A stretch of 64,000 bases of DNA from Bacillota bacterium (lineage in GTDB: Bacteria; Bacillota; Clostridia; DSM-8532): contig JAEZJF010000006.1 in assembly GCA_023415825.1 (NCBI GenBank), positions 1-64,000 on the forward strand, in the 5' to 3' direction. A model generated the notes under the pieces. It did no database searches. It had not been told where the DNA came from and saw nothing but the letters and a program-made list of their open reading frames with translations. Of this stretch, positions 44,994 to 53,486 are shown one piece after another; positions within the stretch are counted from its first letter, which is position 1, and each line of letters opens with the position of its first letter. The position numbers and the translations under genes were made by a program.

Positions 44994-46547
44994 ATGAAGG
45001 AAGCCTCTGAGATAAAGAGAAAAAGGGGAAGGCCCAAGAAAAATATCACTGAAAATGTTCCTGCAACCGCAGCTGTAATCAAGAGAGGGCGGGGACGTCC
45101 GAAAAAAATCGAGAATTCTGTTGCCGCGCCATTAAAAAATAACACAACCAAGGCAGCGCATGCTGATCTCTCATATAAGCCAATAAATACATGGGATAAT
45201 CCTAAGTTCAATAAACGCAGCATATTGTCTTTCGGTGAAGGTTATAAGGCTTTTATGAACAAGGCCAAAACTGAGCGTGAATTTATAAAAGAGAGCATTA
45301 TTCTGGCTAAGCAAAAGGGATTTAAGAATCTCGATGAAATAGGAGAAACAAAATTAAATGCTGGTGACAAAGTTTATCGCGTTGTTAAAGATAAACTCAT
45401 GCTCTTGTCGGTTATCGGGAAAAAGCCAGTCGAGGAAGGTACAAGAATTGTTGGTGCTCACGTGGATTCTCCGCGAATTGATATTAAACAGAACCCGCTT
45501 TTTGAATCAACAGATATGGTCTTTTTTAAGACCCACTATTACGGCGGAATCAAGAAGTATCAATGGGTAGCCATACCCCTTGCGCTTCATGGCGTTATTG
45601 TAAAGGCTGATGGCTCTATTGTCGAGGTTAATATTGGTGAAGATGAGAGAGATCCTGTTTTTACAATAACCGATCTTTTGCCTCACTTGGCCAAGGACCA
45701 ATATGAGAAGAAGCTTAATGAGGCCTTTCAGGGCGAGCAAATGAATGTACTTTTAGGCTCGGAGCCTCTTGGAGATAAGGATGATAAAGAACGTTTCAAG
45801 AAAAATATTTTAACACTTTTAAATGAAAAATACGGCATTATAGAGGAAGACCTCGTATCTTCAGAGCTTGAACTCGTTCCTGCTTTCAAGGCTCGAGATG
45901 TTGGCCTTGACAGAAGTATGGTAGGTGCTTATGGCCATGATGACAGAGTTTGTGCCTATCCTGCACTTATGGCTATTTTCGAAACGGAAAACCCTGAGTA
46001 TACGGCTACTTGCTACCTGACTGACAAGGAAGAAATAGGAAGCGTAGGAAACACCGGAGCCGAGTCAAGAGCGCTTGAGAACTTTATAGCCGATCTTTGC
46101 GCTTTGACTACAAGCAGCCAATATACAGATCGTCTGGTTCGTGCTTCACTGGATCGCTCAAAAATGCTATCGGCCGATGTCAATGCCGCAGTAGATCCTA
46201 ATTATGAGGGAACTCATGACAAGATGAATGCAGGTTATATTGGAAAGGGCATAGCTATTATGAAATTCAGCGGTTCCAGAGGTAAATCAGGAGCCAGCGA
46301 CGCCAATGCAGAATACTTGGGTGAGATAAGGAAGCTATTTAATAGTAATCATATTCCATGGCATATTACTGAGCTGGGTGCAGTAGACAAGGGCGGTGGC
46401 GGAACTATTGCCCAAATGGTTGCGAACCTGGGTGTAGATGTCATAGATGTGGGCGTACCAGTTCTCTCCATGCATGCACCCTTTGAGGTGGTCAGCAAGG
46501 CAGATCTATACGCAACCTACAAAGGCTATAGTGTATTCATGAAGTAA
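44994..46547 (+). CDS. M18-family aminopeptidase with an N-terminal AT-hook tail
   Basis: A 517-residue metallo-aminopeptidase. The M18 core has all expected metal ligands: GAHVDSPRIDIK (His), YGHDDRVCAYPAL (bridging Asp), DKEEIGSVG (catalytic and metal Glu), SADVNAAVDPNY (Asp) and VLSMHAPFEV (His). It removes N-terminal residues from peptides as a dodecamer in known relatives. The first 40 residues hold two AT-hook motifs, KRKRGRPKK (8-16) and KRGRGRPKK (30-38), a minor-groove DNA-binding motif unusual for this family. The ATG follows AAAGGAG at nine bases, and no later start would remove the hooks with a good site. Confidence 0.9.
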   Translation: MKEASEIKRKRGRPKKNITENVPATAAVIKRGRGRPKKIENSVAAPLKNNTTKAAHADLSYKPINTWDNPKFNKRSILSFGEGYKAFMNKAKTEREFIKESIILAKQKGFKNLDEIGETKLNAGDKVYRVVKDKLMLLSVIGKKPVEEGTRIVGAHVDSPRIDIKQNPLFESTDMVFFKTHYYGGIKKYQWVAIPLALHGVIVKADGSIVEVNIGEDERDPVFTITDLLPHLAKDQYEKKLNEAFQGEQMNVLLGSEPLGDKDDKERFKKNILTLLNEKYGIIEEDLVSSELELVPAFKARDVGLDRSMVGAYGHDDRVCAYPALMAIFETENPEYTATCYLTDKEEIGSVGNTGAESRALENFIADLCALTTSSQYTDRLVRASLDRSKMLSADVNAAVDPNYEGTHDKMNAGYIGKGIAIMKFSGSRGKSGASDANAEYLGEIRKLFNSNHIPWHITELGAVDKGGGGTIAQMVANLGVDVIDVGVPVLSMHAPFEVVSKADLYATYKGYSVFMK

Positions 46548-46567
46548 GAACTCCGAATAATCAGCTT

Positions 46568-46601
46568 GGGGACATATCATAAATTGGTGTGTCCCCTTTT
46601 T
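46568..46601 (+). terminator. Terminator of the aminopeptidase gene
   Basis: GGGGACA (46568-46574) and TGTCCCC (46590-46596) form a stem followed by five T. Confidence 0.8.
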
Positions 46602-46616
46602 GAATCGAGGAATTTT

Positions 46617-46871
46617 ATGGACTGTAGGGTTGGCTGTGCAGCCTGTTGTATTGATATCACAATATCGTCATCAATACCGGGAATGCCAAATGGTAAGGCT
46701 GCCGGCATACGCTGTGTGCAGCTGACATCAGATAATCGATGTATGATTTTCGGAAAGCCGGAGAGACCACAGGTTTGTTTAAATTTCTCTCCATCAGAAG
46801 AGACATGCGGCAAATGTAATGACGATGCTCATTTTATTCTGTCTGAGCTTGAAAAAGCAACAAAGCCATAA
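46617..46871 (+). CDS. YkgJ-family cysteine cluster protein
   Basis: An 84-residue protein with the pattern of the YkgJ (CxxCxxxCC) family. It has CRVGCAACC at the N terminus, a central Cys in GIRCVQLTSDNRCMIFGKPERPQVCLNF and a C-terminal CGKC. It probably binds a metal, perhaps zinc or an Fe-S cluster; its role is unknown. The ATG at 46617 follows GAGGAA. The upstream in-frame TTG at 46566 lies within the preceding terminator. Its stop is one base from the end of the convergent Xer gene. Confidence 0.8.
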   Translation: MDCRVGCAACCIDITISSSIPGMPNGKAAGIRCVQLTSDNRCMIFGKPERPQVCLNFSPSEETCGKCNDDAHFILSELEKATKP

Positions 46872-46872
46872 G

Positions 46873-47856
46873 CTAGTCATCTTTTTTCTTAGGTTTGACA
46901 GAGGAGAGGGGATTGCTCTTAACTGCCTTCCTAAGCTGATCTTCATCAATATGGGTGTAAATTTCAGTAGTTGCAATGCTTTCGTGACCTAAAATGGCTT
47001 GCAAAGCTCTAATATCAACATTTCCATGCTTATACATTAGCGTTGCAGCCGTATGACGAAGCTTATGAGGTGAGTATTTATCCGGATCCAGTCCGGAAGC
47101 TTGTATGTATTTTTTGACCAGGTATTGCACGGTTTTCGGACTGATACGAACCTTGCGTTCACTTAAAAAGAGAGCTTTGGGGTCCTTGATTGTCTTCAAT
47201 TTATCACGTTCAGCTTTATAAGCTGCAATAGCGTCCTGGCAAGCCTGATTTAAATAGACTGTGCGCTCTTTGTTGCCTTTACCGATGACGGTTAAAATAT
47301 CGCCTCGAATGCTGTTAATATTGATTCCAACGAGCTCAGAAAGCCGGAGACCACAGTTCATAAACAGCGTCAGAATAGCATAATCACGGGCAACATTTTT
47401 TTTACCGTCAACACTTTGAAGCAAATTTACACTTTCTTCAAGATTCAAGTACTTAGGAAGCCTCCGAACCAGCTTTGGAGAGTCAAGCTCGGCTGTAGGA
47501 TTAGTTTCTATAAGCTTAACCTTGGTATGAAGATACCTGTAAAAGGATTTAAGACATGCAACCTTGCGAGCACGGGTTACGGCAGTATTATTGCGGTCGC
47601 GGCTGATAAATGCCATAAAGCTGTATAGGTCAGTAAGGTCAATTTTTTTAATGTCATCAAGAGTAATATCAGTTACAGAAATAGATGTAAAGTCTTTTTC
47701 ATTGGCAGAATATTTAGTAACCTTGATATAACGTAAGAATGTTCTTAAATCATAATGATATTCGGAAATAGTTTTTTTGGATTTGTTTTTGATAGTAAGC
47801 ATATAATTAAGAAATTCAATTACGATATCGGGCATATCAGTAAATTCATGAGCCAT
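46873..47856 (-). CDS. Tyrosine recombinase XerC/XerD-like
   Basis: A 327-residue site-specific recombinase. The N-terminal SAM-like core-binding domain (residues 7-125) is followed by the catalytic domain with a full set of residues: Arg in CGLRLSEL, Lys in GKGNKERTVYL, HxxR in HKLRHTAATLM, His in LGHESIATTEIYTHI and the Tyr nucleophile in that same segment. Length and motifs match chromosome-dimer-resolution enzymes. No phage genes or att repeats are nearby, so a housekeeping role is likelier than a prophage integrase. The ATG follows GAGGTG. Confidence 0.9.
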   Translation of the reverse strand: MAHEFTDMPDIVIEFLNYMLTIKNKSKKTISEYHYDLRTFLRYIKVTKYSANEKDFTSISVTDITLDDIKKIDLTDLYSFMAFISRDRNNTAVTRARKVACLKSFYRYLHTKVKLIETNPTAELDSPKLVRRLPKYLNLEESVNLLQSVDGKKNVARDYAILTLFMNCGLRLSELVGININSIRGDILTVIGKGNKERTVYLNQACQDAIAAYKAERDKLKTIKDPKALFLSERKVRISPKTVQYLVKKYIQASGLDPDKYSPHKLRHTAATLMYKHGNVDIRALQAILGHESIATTEIYTHIDEDQLRKAVKSNPLSSVKPKKKDD

Positions 47857-48028
47857 AAATTAAATCACCTCAAGATATATTGGCATAATAAAAACTAAAG
47901 AAATATGTTATAGGTAAACAACAGTAAGTTAAAATGTAAGTTCCCTAATTTTAAATATCGATAAATCAGATTACGAAGTTAATAATTTAAGAAATTGCTT
48001 TATCCAAATCTCAGAAGCTTACTCTTAT

Positions 48029-48058
48029 ATTATACCACACCTACACTCCATTAAACAA
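48029..48058 (-). promoter_or_regulatory. Promoter of the Xer recombinase gene
   Basis: On the minus strand TTGTTT (48058-48053) and TATAAT (48034-48029) are 18 bases apart. The 5' leader to the start codon at 47856 would be about 165 bases of AT-rich sequence in which I see no further gene or structure. Confidence 0.55.
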
Positions 48059-48153
48059 AATTTATATTTTGTCTAATGTGAGATTATTTTAACTCCACTT
48101 TCGTTTCTTATGAATCTTAATCTAAAAGCTAATTACATATATTATTGTAATAC

Positions 48154-48192
48154 AAAAAGACTAAGCAAATGGTTTTTATGCTTAGTCTTTTT
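48154..48192 (-). terminator. Terminator of the corrinoid methyltransferase genes
   Basis: AAAAAGACTAAGCA (48154-48167) and TGCTTAGTCTTTTT (48179-48192) form a perfect 14-bp stem. The A- and T-rich ends make it able to work on both strands; the minus-strand corrinoid gene ends 31 bases before it. Confidence 0.9.
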
Positions 48193-48222
48193 TGATGAAA
48201 CACAAACCTATACTGTTAGAAA

Positions 48223-48858
48223 TTAATTTGAACAAATAGAAATGGCCACTTCAGCCGCAGTTGCAGCATCTGCCGTGTAATAGTCAGCACCTATTGTCTT
48301 ACAAAATGAATCTGTTACCGGAGCTCCACCCACCATAATTTTTACATTGTCTTTAATATCGGAAGATTTAACCGCATCAACAATGGTCTTCATTTCAGTC
48401 ATAGTTGTGGTAAGAAGCGCTGAGCAAGCAATAATATCTGCGTTTACCTCTTTTGCCTTTTCAACAAATGTTTGAGCGGGCACATCTACTCCAAGATCTA
48501 CTACTTCAAGGCCTTTGCCTTCCATCATCATTCTAACAAGATTCTTTCCTATGTCATGAAGGTCTCCTTTAACAGTTCCAAGAACAACAGTTCCTGCGGC
48601 TTTTACACCACTTTCTGCCAGGAATGGTTTTAATAATTCGGTTCCGGCGTTCATGGCCCTTGCAGCGATTAACACATCGGGTACATAGACCTCATTGTTC
48701 TTAAATTTTACTCCAATCACGTTCATACCTGCAAGTAGTCCGTCTTCAAGGATTGATTTGGCAGAAATACCGTCATTAAGGGCATTTTGAACAAACTCCT
48801 TAACAGCCTTGGCTTTTCCTAATTGAAGATTTGTCGAAATTTCATTTAAAATACTCAC
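48223..48858 (-). CDS. Methyltransferase cognate corrinoid protein
   Basis: A 211-residue B12-binding protein of the MtaC/MtbC/MtmC type. The N-terminal helical cap (residues 1-90) covers a Rossmann-like cobalamin domain with the DxHxxG motif in GTVKGDLHDIGKNLV (His supplies the lower axial ligand), plus SALLTTTM and GGAPVT. It carries the methyl group between two methyltransferases. It starts with GTG behind GGAGGG. Upstream is a UroD-type methyltransferase (77-base gap). No ATP-dependent corrinoid reactivation gene is in the window. Confidence 0.9.
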   Translation of the reverse strand: MSILNEISTNLQLGKAKAVKEFVQNALNDGISAKSILEDGLLAGMNVIGVKFKNNEVYVPDVLIAARAMNAGTELLKPFLAESGVKAAGTVVLGTVKGDLHDIGKNLVRMMMEGKGLEVVDLGVDVPAQTFVEKAKEVNADIIACSALLTTTMTEMKTIVDAVKSSDIKDNVKIMVGGAPVTDSFCKTIGADYYTADAATAAEVAISICSN

Positions 48859-48935
48859 TACATTTCCCTCCGCTCATTTTGTGTTTTTATTTTCCTATGT
48901 TATCTCGAAATATTCCTTGAGTTATTGCAGAAATC

Positions 48936-49985
48936 TTACTCCTTAACTGGATATGTCCCATATGTCTTTGCAAGTTCAACCATTTTGCGGGCACGGTCAA
49001 AACTTGCATTTGCCGGAAACTCACAGCCTGTAGCAAGTATATACCCCCCACCTGGTGCCATAATATCAATTTGTTCCTTGATAATCTGCTCCCATTCTTC
49101 CTCGGTTGCAGTTAAAGCCATGGGTGGAGGTACGCAGCCAATCAGCGTTATCTTATCACCATACTTTTCCTTGCATTCCTTAAAATCCTTACAGTCATCG
49201 GGTGGATATAAGAAGGATATGGCCTGTGGCCGCATGGTTTCTATTTGTGCGTCAAAATAAATTCTTTCACCGCAATTGTGGACCATGACCAGGCATCCTC
49301 TTTTATGTATGCCATCGGCTAATTCCTTAACAAGTCCCCCCTCCATATCCATCCACATTTCCTTGGACATAATAGAACCCGAAGCAAAAAGTGTATCCAG
49401 CATGATACCTTGAACACCGGTATCTATAATGGCGTTGCAGTACTCCTTAAGGGTTTCGTTTATTTCTACGGCTGCATTTTTTACGGCATCCCTGTCATCA
49501 TAAATATCCAAATACATATCCTGTTGATTTCGAAGCATGGACAGAACACCGAGAGGTCCAAAAACAAAAGCGACAATGGGTAGCTCATGGCCTTTCTTTT
49601 CAACAAGCTTTCTGCATACGTCAAGGTGCATCATCATACGCTTGGATTGCCTGTAATCTACCTTTTTGATCTTTTCATATTCATTGATGTCTTTAATAAG
49701 AGGATTCTTAAAATCCGGATGAACGGCTTGACTCTCAGGAAAAACGAGCTTTGGTCCCCATGCGTCACACTCGATAGATAAATCAATCAATGTAACGATG
49801 CAATCAAGGTTAAAGCGCTCTGCTGCTTCTAGAAGTGACTGGGCACACGTGTCGGCATCTGTAGCCCATTTTTCATATGAGACTCCTACCAGGTTTCGGG
49901 TTACGCCGCTTAAAATAGGATAAACCGGGACATGGTCTGCCTCCTGATGATTCAAAGCAAGCGTTACTCTTTCTAGTGCATTCAT
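48936..49985 (-). CDS. UroD-family corrinoid methyltransferase (MtaA/CmuA-like)
   Basis: A 349-residue member of the uroporphyrinogen decarboxylase superfamily. It has the zinc signature HxC...C of MtaA/MtbA-type methyltransferases: His-Asn-Cys in VMVHNCGERI (about residue 235) and a Cys in LATGCEFP (about residue 320). True HemE enzymes lack this. It is therefore expected to move a methyl group to or from the adjacent corrinoid protein, with substrate or acceptor unknown. It is flanked by the corrinoid gene and a major facilitator gene on the same strand. Confidence 0.82.
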   Translation of the reverse strand: MNALERVTLALNHQEADHVPVYPILSGVTRNLVGVSYEKWATDADTCAQSLLEAAERFNLDCIVTLIDLSIECDAWGPKLVFPESQAVHPDFKNPLIKDINEYEKIKKVDYRQSKRMMMHLDVCRKLVEKKGHELPIVAFVFGPLGVLSMLRNQQDMYLDIYDDRDAVKNAAVEINETLKEYCNAIIDTGVQGIMLDTLFASGSIMSKEMWMDMEGGLVKELADGIHKRGCLVMVHNCGERIYFDAQIETMRPQAISFLYPPDDCKDFKECKEKYGDKITLIGCVPPPMALTATEEEWEQIIKEQIDIMAPGGGYILATGCEFPANASFDRARKMVELAKTYGTYPVKE

Positions 49986-50079
49986 AATGACACCCTTCTT
50001 TCCGATAAAGGACTATGATATCATTATAAATGCTCTTTTTAATTGCTTCTGTAAATATATTATTATTCTTTGTAATTTT

Positions 50080-51297
50080 TTACTCAAACTTGATCTTGTT
50101 CTTGGATCTCATTAATAGACTGATTTTTTCAGAACATAAGAGCATTGCAATGATGTATGCTCCGACAAAATAAGGAAATATCTTTATTGTTATACGAGAT
50201 GCTATCCATCCCAACAGCGGTGGTAAAAAGGTGCTGCCTATATAGGCAGACGCCATCTGAAAGCCGATAATCGTCTGAGAATCTTCTTTTCCAAAGCGAA
50301 CAGGTGTCTCATGCAGCATGCAGGGGAATATGGGCGCACACCCCAATCCAATCAGAATAAAACCCACTAAAGTAAAAACAGCGGGCAAAGGCAACATGAT
50401 AAACACGGCTCCAACAAAGGCTATTAATTGTCCCATCCGTATGAGCATGGGATTACCGACCTTCATAGTTATAAAGCCGGTAACGAACCTGCCGACTGTG
50501 ATCCCTGCATAATAAACGGAAACCCATTGTGCTGCCATCGCTGCGGGTAGCCCTTTCGTATTAATTAGAAAGCTGCTGCCCCACAAGCCCATAGTAGCTT
50601 CTGCGCCACAATAGAACAAAAATGAGAGAAATGCAAGCTTAACACCGCGGATATGGAAAGGTTTGACCTTATCACCTGTTTTTTGTTCTACTGCGGCATC
50701 ATGTTCTTCTCCCTCATTATTTTTCTCAGCATTCATGTTCATCCTGTCGGGTGAACGATTCCAGAGAGGCAAGGTAACAAAGAGAAGAAACGCCAGAACA
50801 ATTTGGATAGCGAAAATGCTTTGATAGCCACTTCTCCAGGTGTTTTGAGTCTTTATAAAATAAGACATAATAATGGGGCCCAGCGTAGCTCCGATACCCC
50901 AAAAACAATGCAGCCAGCTCATATGATGTGCTTTATAATGGGTGGCTACATAGTTATTTAAACCTGCATCAATGGATCCGGCACCTAAACTAAGAGGTAT
51001 GGCTGATATTATAATCCATATGAAGGATGGTGCTAATGAAAACCCTAAAAGCGCACCAGCTGTCATTAAGCAACTGACAAAAGTGACCTTTCCGGTTCCA
51101 AACCGTTTAAGCACAAAACCGCTGGCAAGGCTTGACAGGATTGTTCCCCCTGATAATACCACTGAAACAAGACCGGCAACTTCCAGCTCTTTACCAAATT
51201 CAAGCCGCATAAGCGGCCATGCCACTCCTAATAATGAATCAGGTAATCCAAGGCTGATAAAAGCCATATAAATGATTATCAGAAATAAGGTAGCCAT
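50080..51297 (-). CDS. MFS transporter
   Basis: A 405-residue protein with about 12 membrane helices and a charged central loop (EKNNEGEEHDAAVEQKTGDK, around residues 190-210) between two six-helix halves. This is a major facilitator permease of the group resembling FucP-like or YfkF-like sugar/organic transporters. The third in-frame ATG (51297) has GGGGG upstream and is preferred to 51318. It is upstream of and co-oriented with the methyltransferase pair (94-base gap), so it probably imports the methylated substrate (inference). Confidence 0.78.
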   Translation of the reverse strand: MATLFLIIIYMAFISLGLPDSLLGVAWPLMRLEFGKELEVAGLVSVVLSGGTILSSLASGFVLKRFGTGKVTFVSCLMTAGALLGFSLAPSFIWIIISAIPLSLGAGSIDAGLNNYVATHYKAHHMSWLHCFWGIGATLGPIIMSYFIKTQNTWRSGYQSIFAIQIVLAFLLFVTLPLWNRSPDRMNMNAEKNNEGEEHDAAVEQKTGDKVKPFHIRGVKLAFLSFLFYCGAEATMGLWGSSFLINTKGLPAAMAAQWVSVYYAGITVGRFVTGFITMKVGNPMLIRMGQLIAFVGAVFIMLPLPAVFTLVGFILIGLGCAPIFPCMLHETPVRFGKEDSQTIIGFQMASAYIGSTFLPPLLGWIASRITIKIFPYFVGAYIIAMLLCSEKISLLMRSKNKIKFE

Positions 51298-51364
51298 TAT
51301 AACCCCCATTGATGTCATATCATCAAAAACTAAGCTGAAAGAAGCCTTACTTCCAGGATTTGCA

Positions 51365-51997
51365 TTACTCGCATGCCGTTATGCTGAGCACACCCTGTTG
51401 TGAAGGCTCCATAAGTTCTTTGAGCCTATCGAGGTAATTGTTTGAATATAGCCAGTCTGTAGTATTCTCTTTATCGATAAGGATAGGCATCCGATTATGA
51501 AGCTTCTGGATATCCGCATTTGCCTCTGTTGTAAGAATAGTAAAGTAAGGAATGCTTACACCGTTTTTATCCTTGAAAAACCAGTAAATTCCCGCAAGAT
51601 ACATTAAGCTTCCATTCTGCAAGGTTATATAGTGTTTGATCCGCCTCTTGCTGTTTTCTGCATCCTTCCATTCAAAGAAGCCTCTTGCCGGGATAAGACA
51701 GCGACGCGTAGCAAAAGGCAGCTTAAATAGCGGCTTTTCATGAACCGTTTCACTTCGGGCATTAAAAATAGGTCGTCCGTTTTGGGTTGGAAATCCCCAT
51801 TTTATAGCATGGATGGTTTCTCCCGTCCTCTGCTCATTTATAGTATCTGAGGTGGTTTTAGGCGTCGGCGTTATGACAGGGGCATAATCACCAGGACAAA
51901 TCTCCCCTGCCTTCTTTAATAATTCCTTCTCGACTTTATTAACCAATCCGGCAAAATCATCAAGATCTTTTTCTGGAACATAAAATCTACCGCACAA
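51365..51997 (-). CDS. SRAP (SOS response-associated) peptidase, YedK/HMCES-like
   Basis: A 210-residue SRAP domain protein that covalently captures abasic sites in single-stranded DNA. The start is decided by chemistry: the TTG at 51997 gives Met-Cys-Gly-Arg-Phe, exposing the essential Cys2 after Met removal, and GGAG lies eight bases upstream. The longer frame starting at 52114 would bury this Cys. Other family residues are NARSETV (Asn and Glu), RCLIPARGFFEWKD and the His in LHNRMPILI. It stands between the MFS gene and the frr terminator. Confidence 0.92.
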   Translation of the reverse strand: MCGRFYVPEKDLDDFAGLVNKVEKELLKKAGEICPGDYAPVITPTPKTTSDTINEQRTGETIHAIKWGFPTQNGRPIFNARSETVHEKPLFKLPFATRRCLIPARGFFEWKDAENSKRRIKHYITLQNGSLMYLAGIYWFFKDKNGVSIPYFTILTTEANADIQKLHNRMPILIDKENTTDWLYSNNYLDRLKELMEPSQQGVLSITACE

Positions 51998-52060
51998 AAG
52001 TATCACTCCATCACAATGTATTGACATCACAACAATAGGTTGACATATCGTATAAAAAAA

Positions 52061-52089
52061 GACTAAGCATAAGAGCATTAGGCTTAGTC
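52061..52089 (-). terminator. Terminator of the rpsB-tsf-pyrH-frr operon
   Basis: GACTAAGC (52061-52068) pairs with GCTTAGTC (52082-52089). On the minus strand it is followed by seven T. It lies between frr and the SRAP gene. Confidence 0.85.
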
Positions 52090-52129
52090 CTTTGAAATAC
52101 GTCACAATTGTCAAAAAATGAGCTTAGAC

Positions 52130-52684
52130 TTATACTTCCATGATCTCTGCAATCTTACTTTCGACAATCTTATCAACCTTGTCGGTATATTCATCTGTAA
52201 ACTTCTGAATATCCTTTTCTGCAGTCTTGAGATCATCTTCGGTTATTTCCTTGGATTTCTCAATCTTCTTAAAATGCTCTATCGCATCACGACGAATCTG
52301 ACGGATAGCTACCTTGTCGCGCTCACCTAATTTTTTAACTTCCTTGGTGAGCTCCACTCTTCTTTCCTCTGTCAAAGGTGGGAAAAGAAGACGAATAACT
52401 TTACCGTCATTGTTTGGATTAAGGCCTAAATCCGATGTCTGAATAGCCTTTACGATAAGGTTTAGTGTCTTGACATCCCAAGGCTGAATAACAATCTGCC
52501 TTGCTTCAGGAACATTAATATTGGCAAGCTGATTGATACTGGTCGGACTACCATAGTAGTCGATAGTCAGCTTATCCAAAAGACGTGGATTTGCTCTTCC
52601 TGCACGTATAGAACCAAGTTCGTCCCTCAATACATTAAGGGTTTTGTCCATCTTGTTCTTGAATTCACTATAATTCATACTCAT
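52130..52684 (-). CDS. frr: Ribosome recycling factor
   Basis: Splits the post-termination ribosome together with EF-G. The 184-residue length is typical. The long three-helix-bundle sequence is evident: LRDELGSIRAGRANPRLLDKLTIDYYGSPTSINQLANI near the N terminus and RDKVAIRQIRRDAIEHFKKIEK in the C-terminal helix. It follows pyrH after three bases, so the two are co-translated, and it is the last gene of the operon. Confidence 0.97.
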   Translation of the reverse strand: MSMNYSEFKNKMDKTLNVLRDELGSIRAGRANPRLLDKLTIDYYGSPTSINQLANINVPEARQIVIQPWDVKTLNLIVKAIQTSDLGLNPNNDGKVIRLLFPPLTEERRVELTKEVKKLGERDKVAIRQIRRDAIEHFKKIEKSKEITEDDLKTAEKDIQKFTDEYTDKVDKIVESKIAEIMEV

Positions 52685-52687
52685 ATT

Positions 52688-53401
52688 TTAAACCTCCCTC
52701 GCAACAAATGTACCAACATTCTCGCCATTTAAAACCTTGAGGATGTTTTCAGGCTGCTTAATACTGAAAACCAGTAAGGGAATATTATTGTCCATACAAA
52801 GTGATGTTGCAGTTGAGTCCATAACACCAAGTTGACGCTGAAGCACTTCCATATAACTTATTTTATCATAACGGACAGCATCAATATTAATTTTTGGATC
52901 ACTGTCGTATACGGCATCTACATTCTTAGCCAGAAGAATAACCTCTGCTTCAATTTCAGCAGCTCTTAAAACGGCTGCCGTATCGGTTGAGAAATAAGGA
53001 TTACCCGTACCGCAGGCAAAAATCACAACACGCTGCTTTTCCAAGTGCCTGACAGCTCTTCTGCGAATGTAGGATTCTGCAATTCTTGGCATATCGATGG
53101 CTGTTTGGACCCTGGTTGGAACACCTCTGTTTTCCAACGCATCCTGCAGGGCCAATGAGTTCATCACAGTTGCCATCATACCCATATGATCAGCGGTTGT
53201 TCTGTCCATGCCGGTGCTGCTGCGCCCACGCCAGAAGTTTCCTCCGCCTACCACTATACCAATTTCCACACCCATCTTCCAGGCTGAATTTATTTTTTCA
53301 CTGATTTCAGAAATAATAGCCTGGTCAATACCAAACCCCTTTTCACCGGATAATGCTTCACCGCTAATTTTTAACATAATCCGCTTATACTTTAAACCCA
53401 T
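52688..53401 (-). CDS. pyrH: UMP kinase
   Basis: Phosphorylates UMP to UDP in pyrimidine synthesis. The 237-residue amino-acid-kinase-fold protein has MLKISGEALSG at the N terminus, the glycine loop GGGNFWRGRSS, DHMGMMATVMNSLALQDALE and the C-terminal TSLCMDNNIPLLVFSI. It has GGAGG only four bases before the ATG. It lies between tsf and frr. The 133-base gap before it, toward tsf, contains a GGTCGAG hairpin repeat. Confidence 0.97.
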   Translation of the reverse strand: MGLKYKRIMLKISGEALSGEKGFGIDQAIISEISEKINSAWKMGVEIGIVVGGGNFWRGRSSTGMDRTTADHMGMMATVMNSLALQDALENRGVPTRVQTAIDMPRIAESYIRRRAVRHLEKQRVVIFACGTGNPYFSTDTAAVLRAAEIEAEVILLAKNVDAVYDSDPKINIDAVRYDKISYMEVLQRQLGVMDSTATSLCMDNNIPLLVFSIKQPENILKVLNGENVGTFVAREV

Positions 53402-53441
53402 AATGCCTCCAGAAATTTATGTTTGTTTGTCAGACGGCATC

Positions 53442-53486
53442 AATAGAGGTGCGCTCTTACGGAACGCACCTCATGGTTCGACCCGC
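53442..53486 (-). repeat. GGTCGAG hairpin repeat, copy C
   Basis: On the plus strand GAGGTGCG (53446-53453) and CGCACCTC (53465-53472) form a perfect eight-bp stem with an 11-base loop, followed by ATGGTTCGACCCGC. On the minus strand the order is GCGGGTCGA, ATGA, hairpin, TCTATT. It lies inside the rpsB-tsf-pyrH-frr operon, between tsf and pyrH, and is transcribed with it. Confidence 0.75.

Noticed and set aside
46873..47856. Xer-like recombinase as the marker of a prophage or integrative element
   Set aside because: Neighbours are housekeeping genes, no phage genes or att-like direct repeats are visible, and the protein has the size and motifs of XerC/XerD.
48936..49985. Uroporphyrinogen decarboxylase HemE (haem synthesis)
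   Set aside because: The HxC...C zinc signature and the corrinoid protein next door fit a methyltransferase, and no other haem genes are nearby.
48154..52089. Similar stems GACTAAGC/GCTTAGTC at 48154-48192 and 52061-52089 as copies of a mobile repeat
   Set aside because: Similarity is confined to the terminator stem. Both lie directly after operons with T-runs, so they are best read as two terminators of like sequence.
51998..52114. N-terminal extension of the SRAP protein starting at 52114
   Set aside because: It would bury the catalytic Cys2 and runs through the frr terminator region. The TTG at 51997 with GGAG upstream gives the required Met-Cys start.
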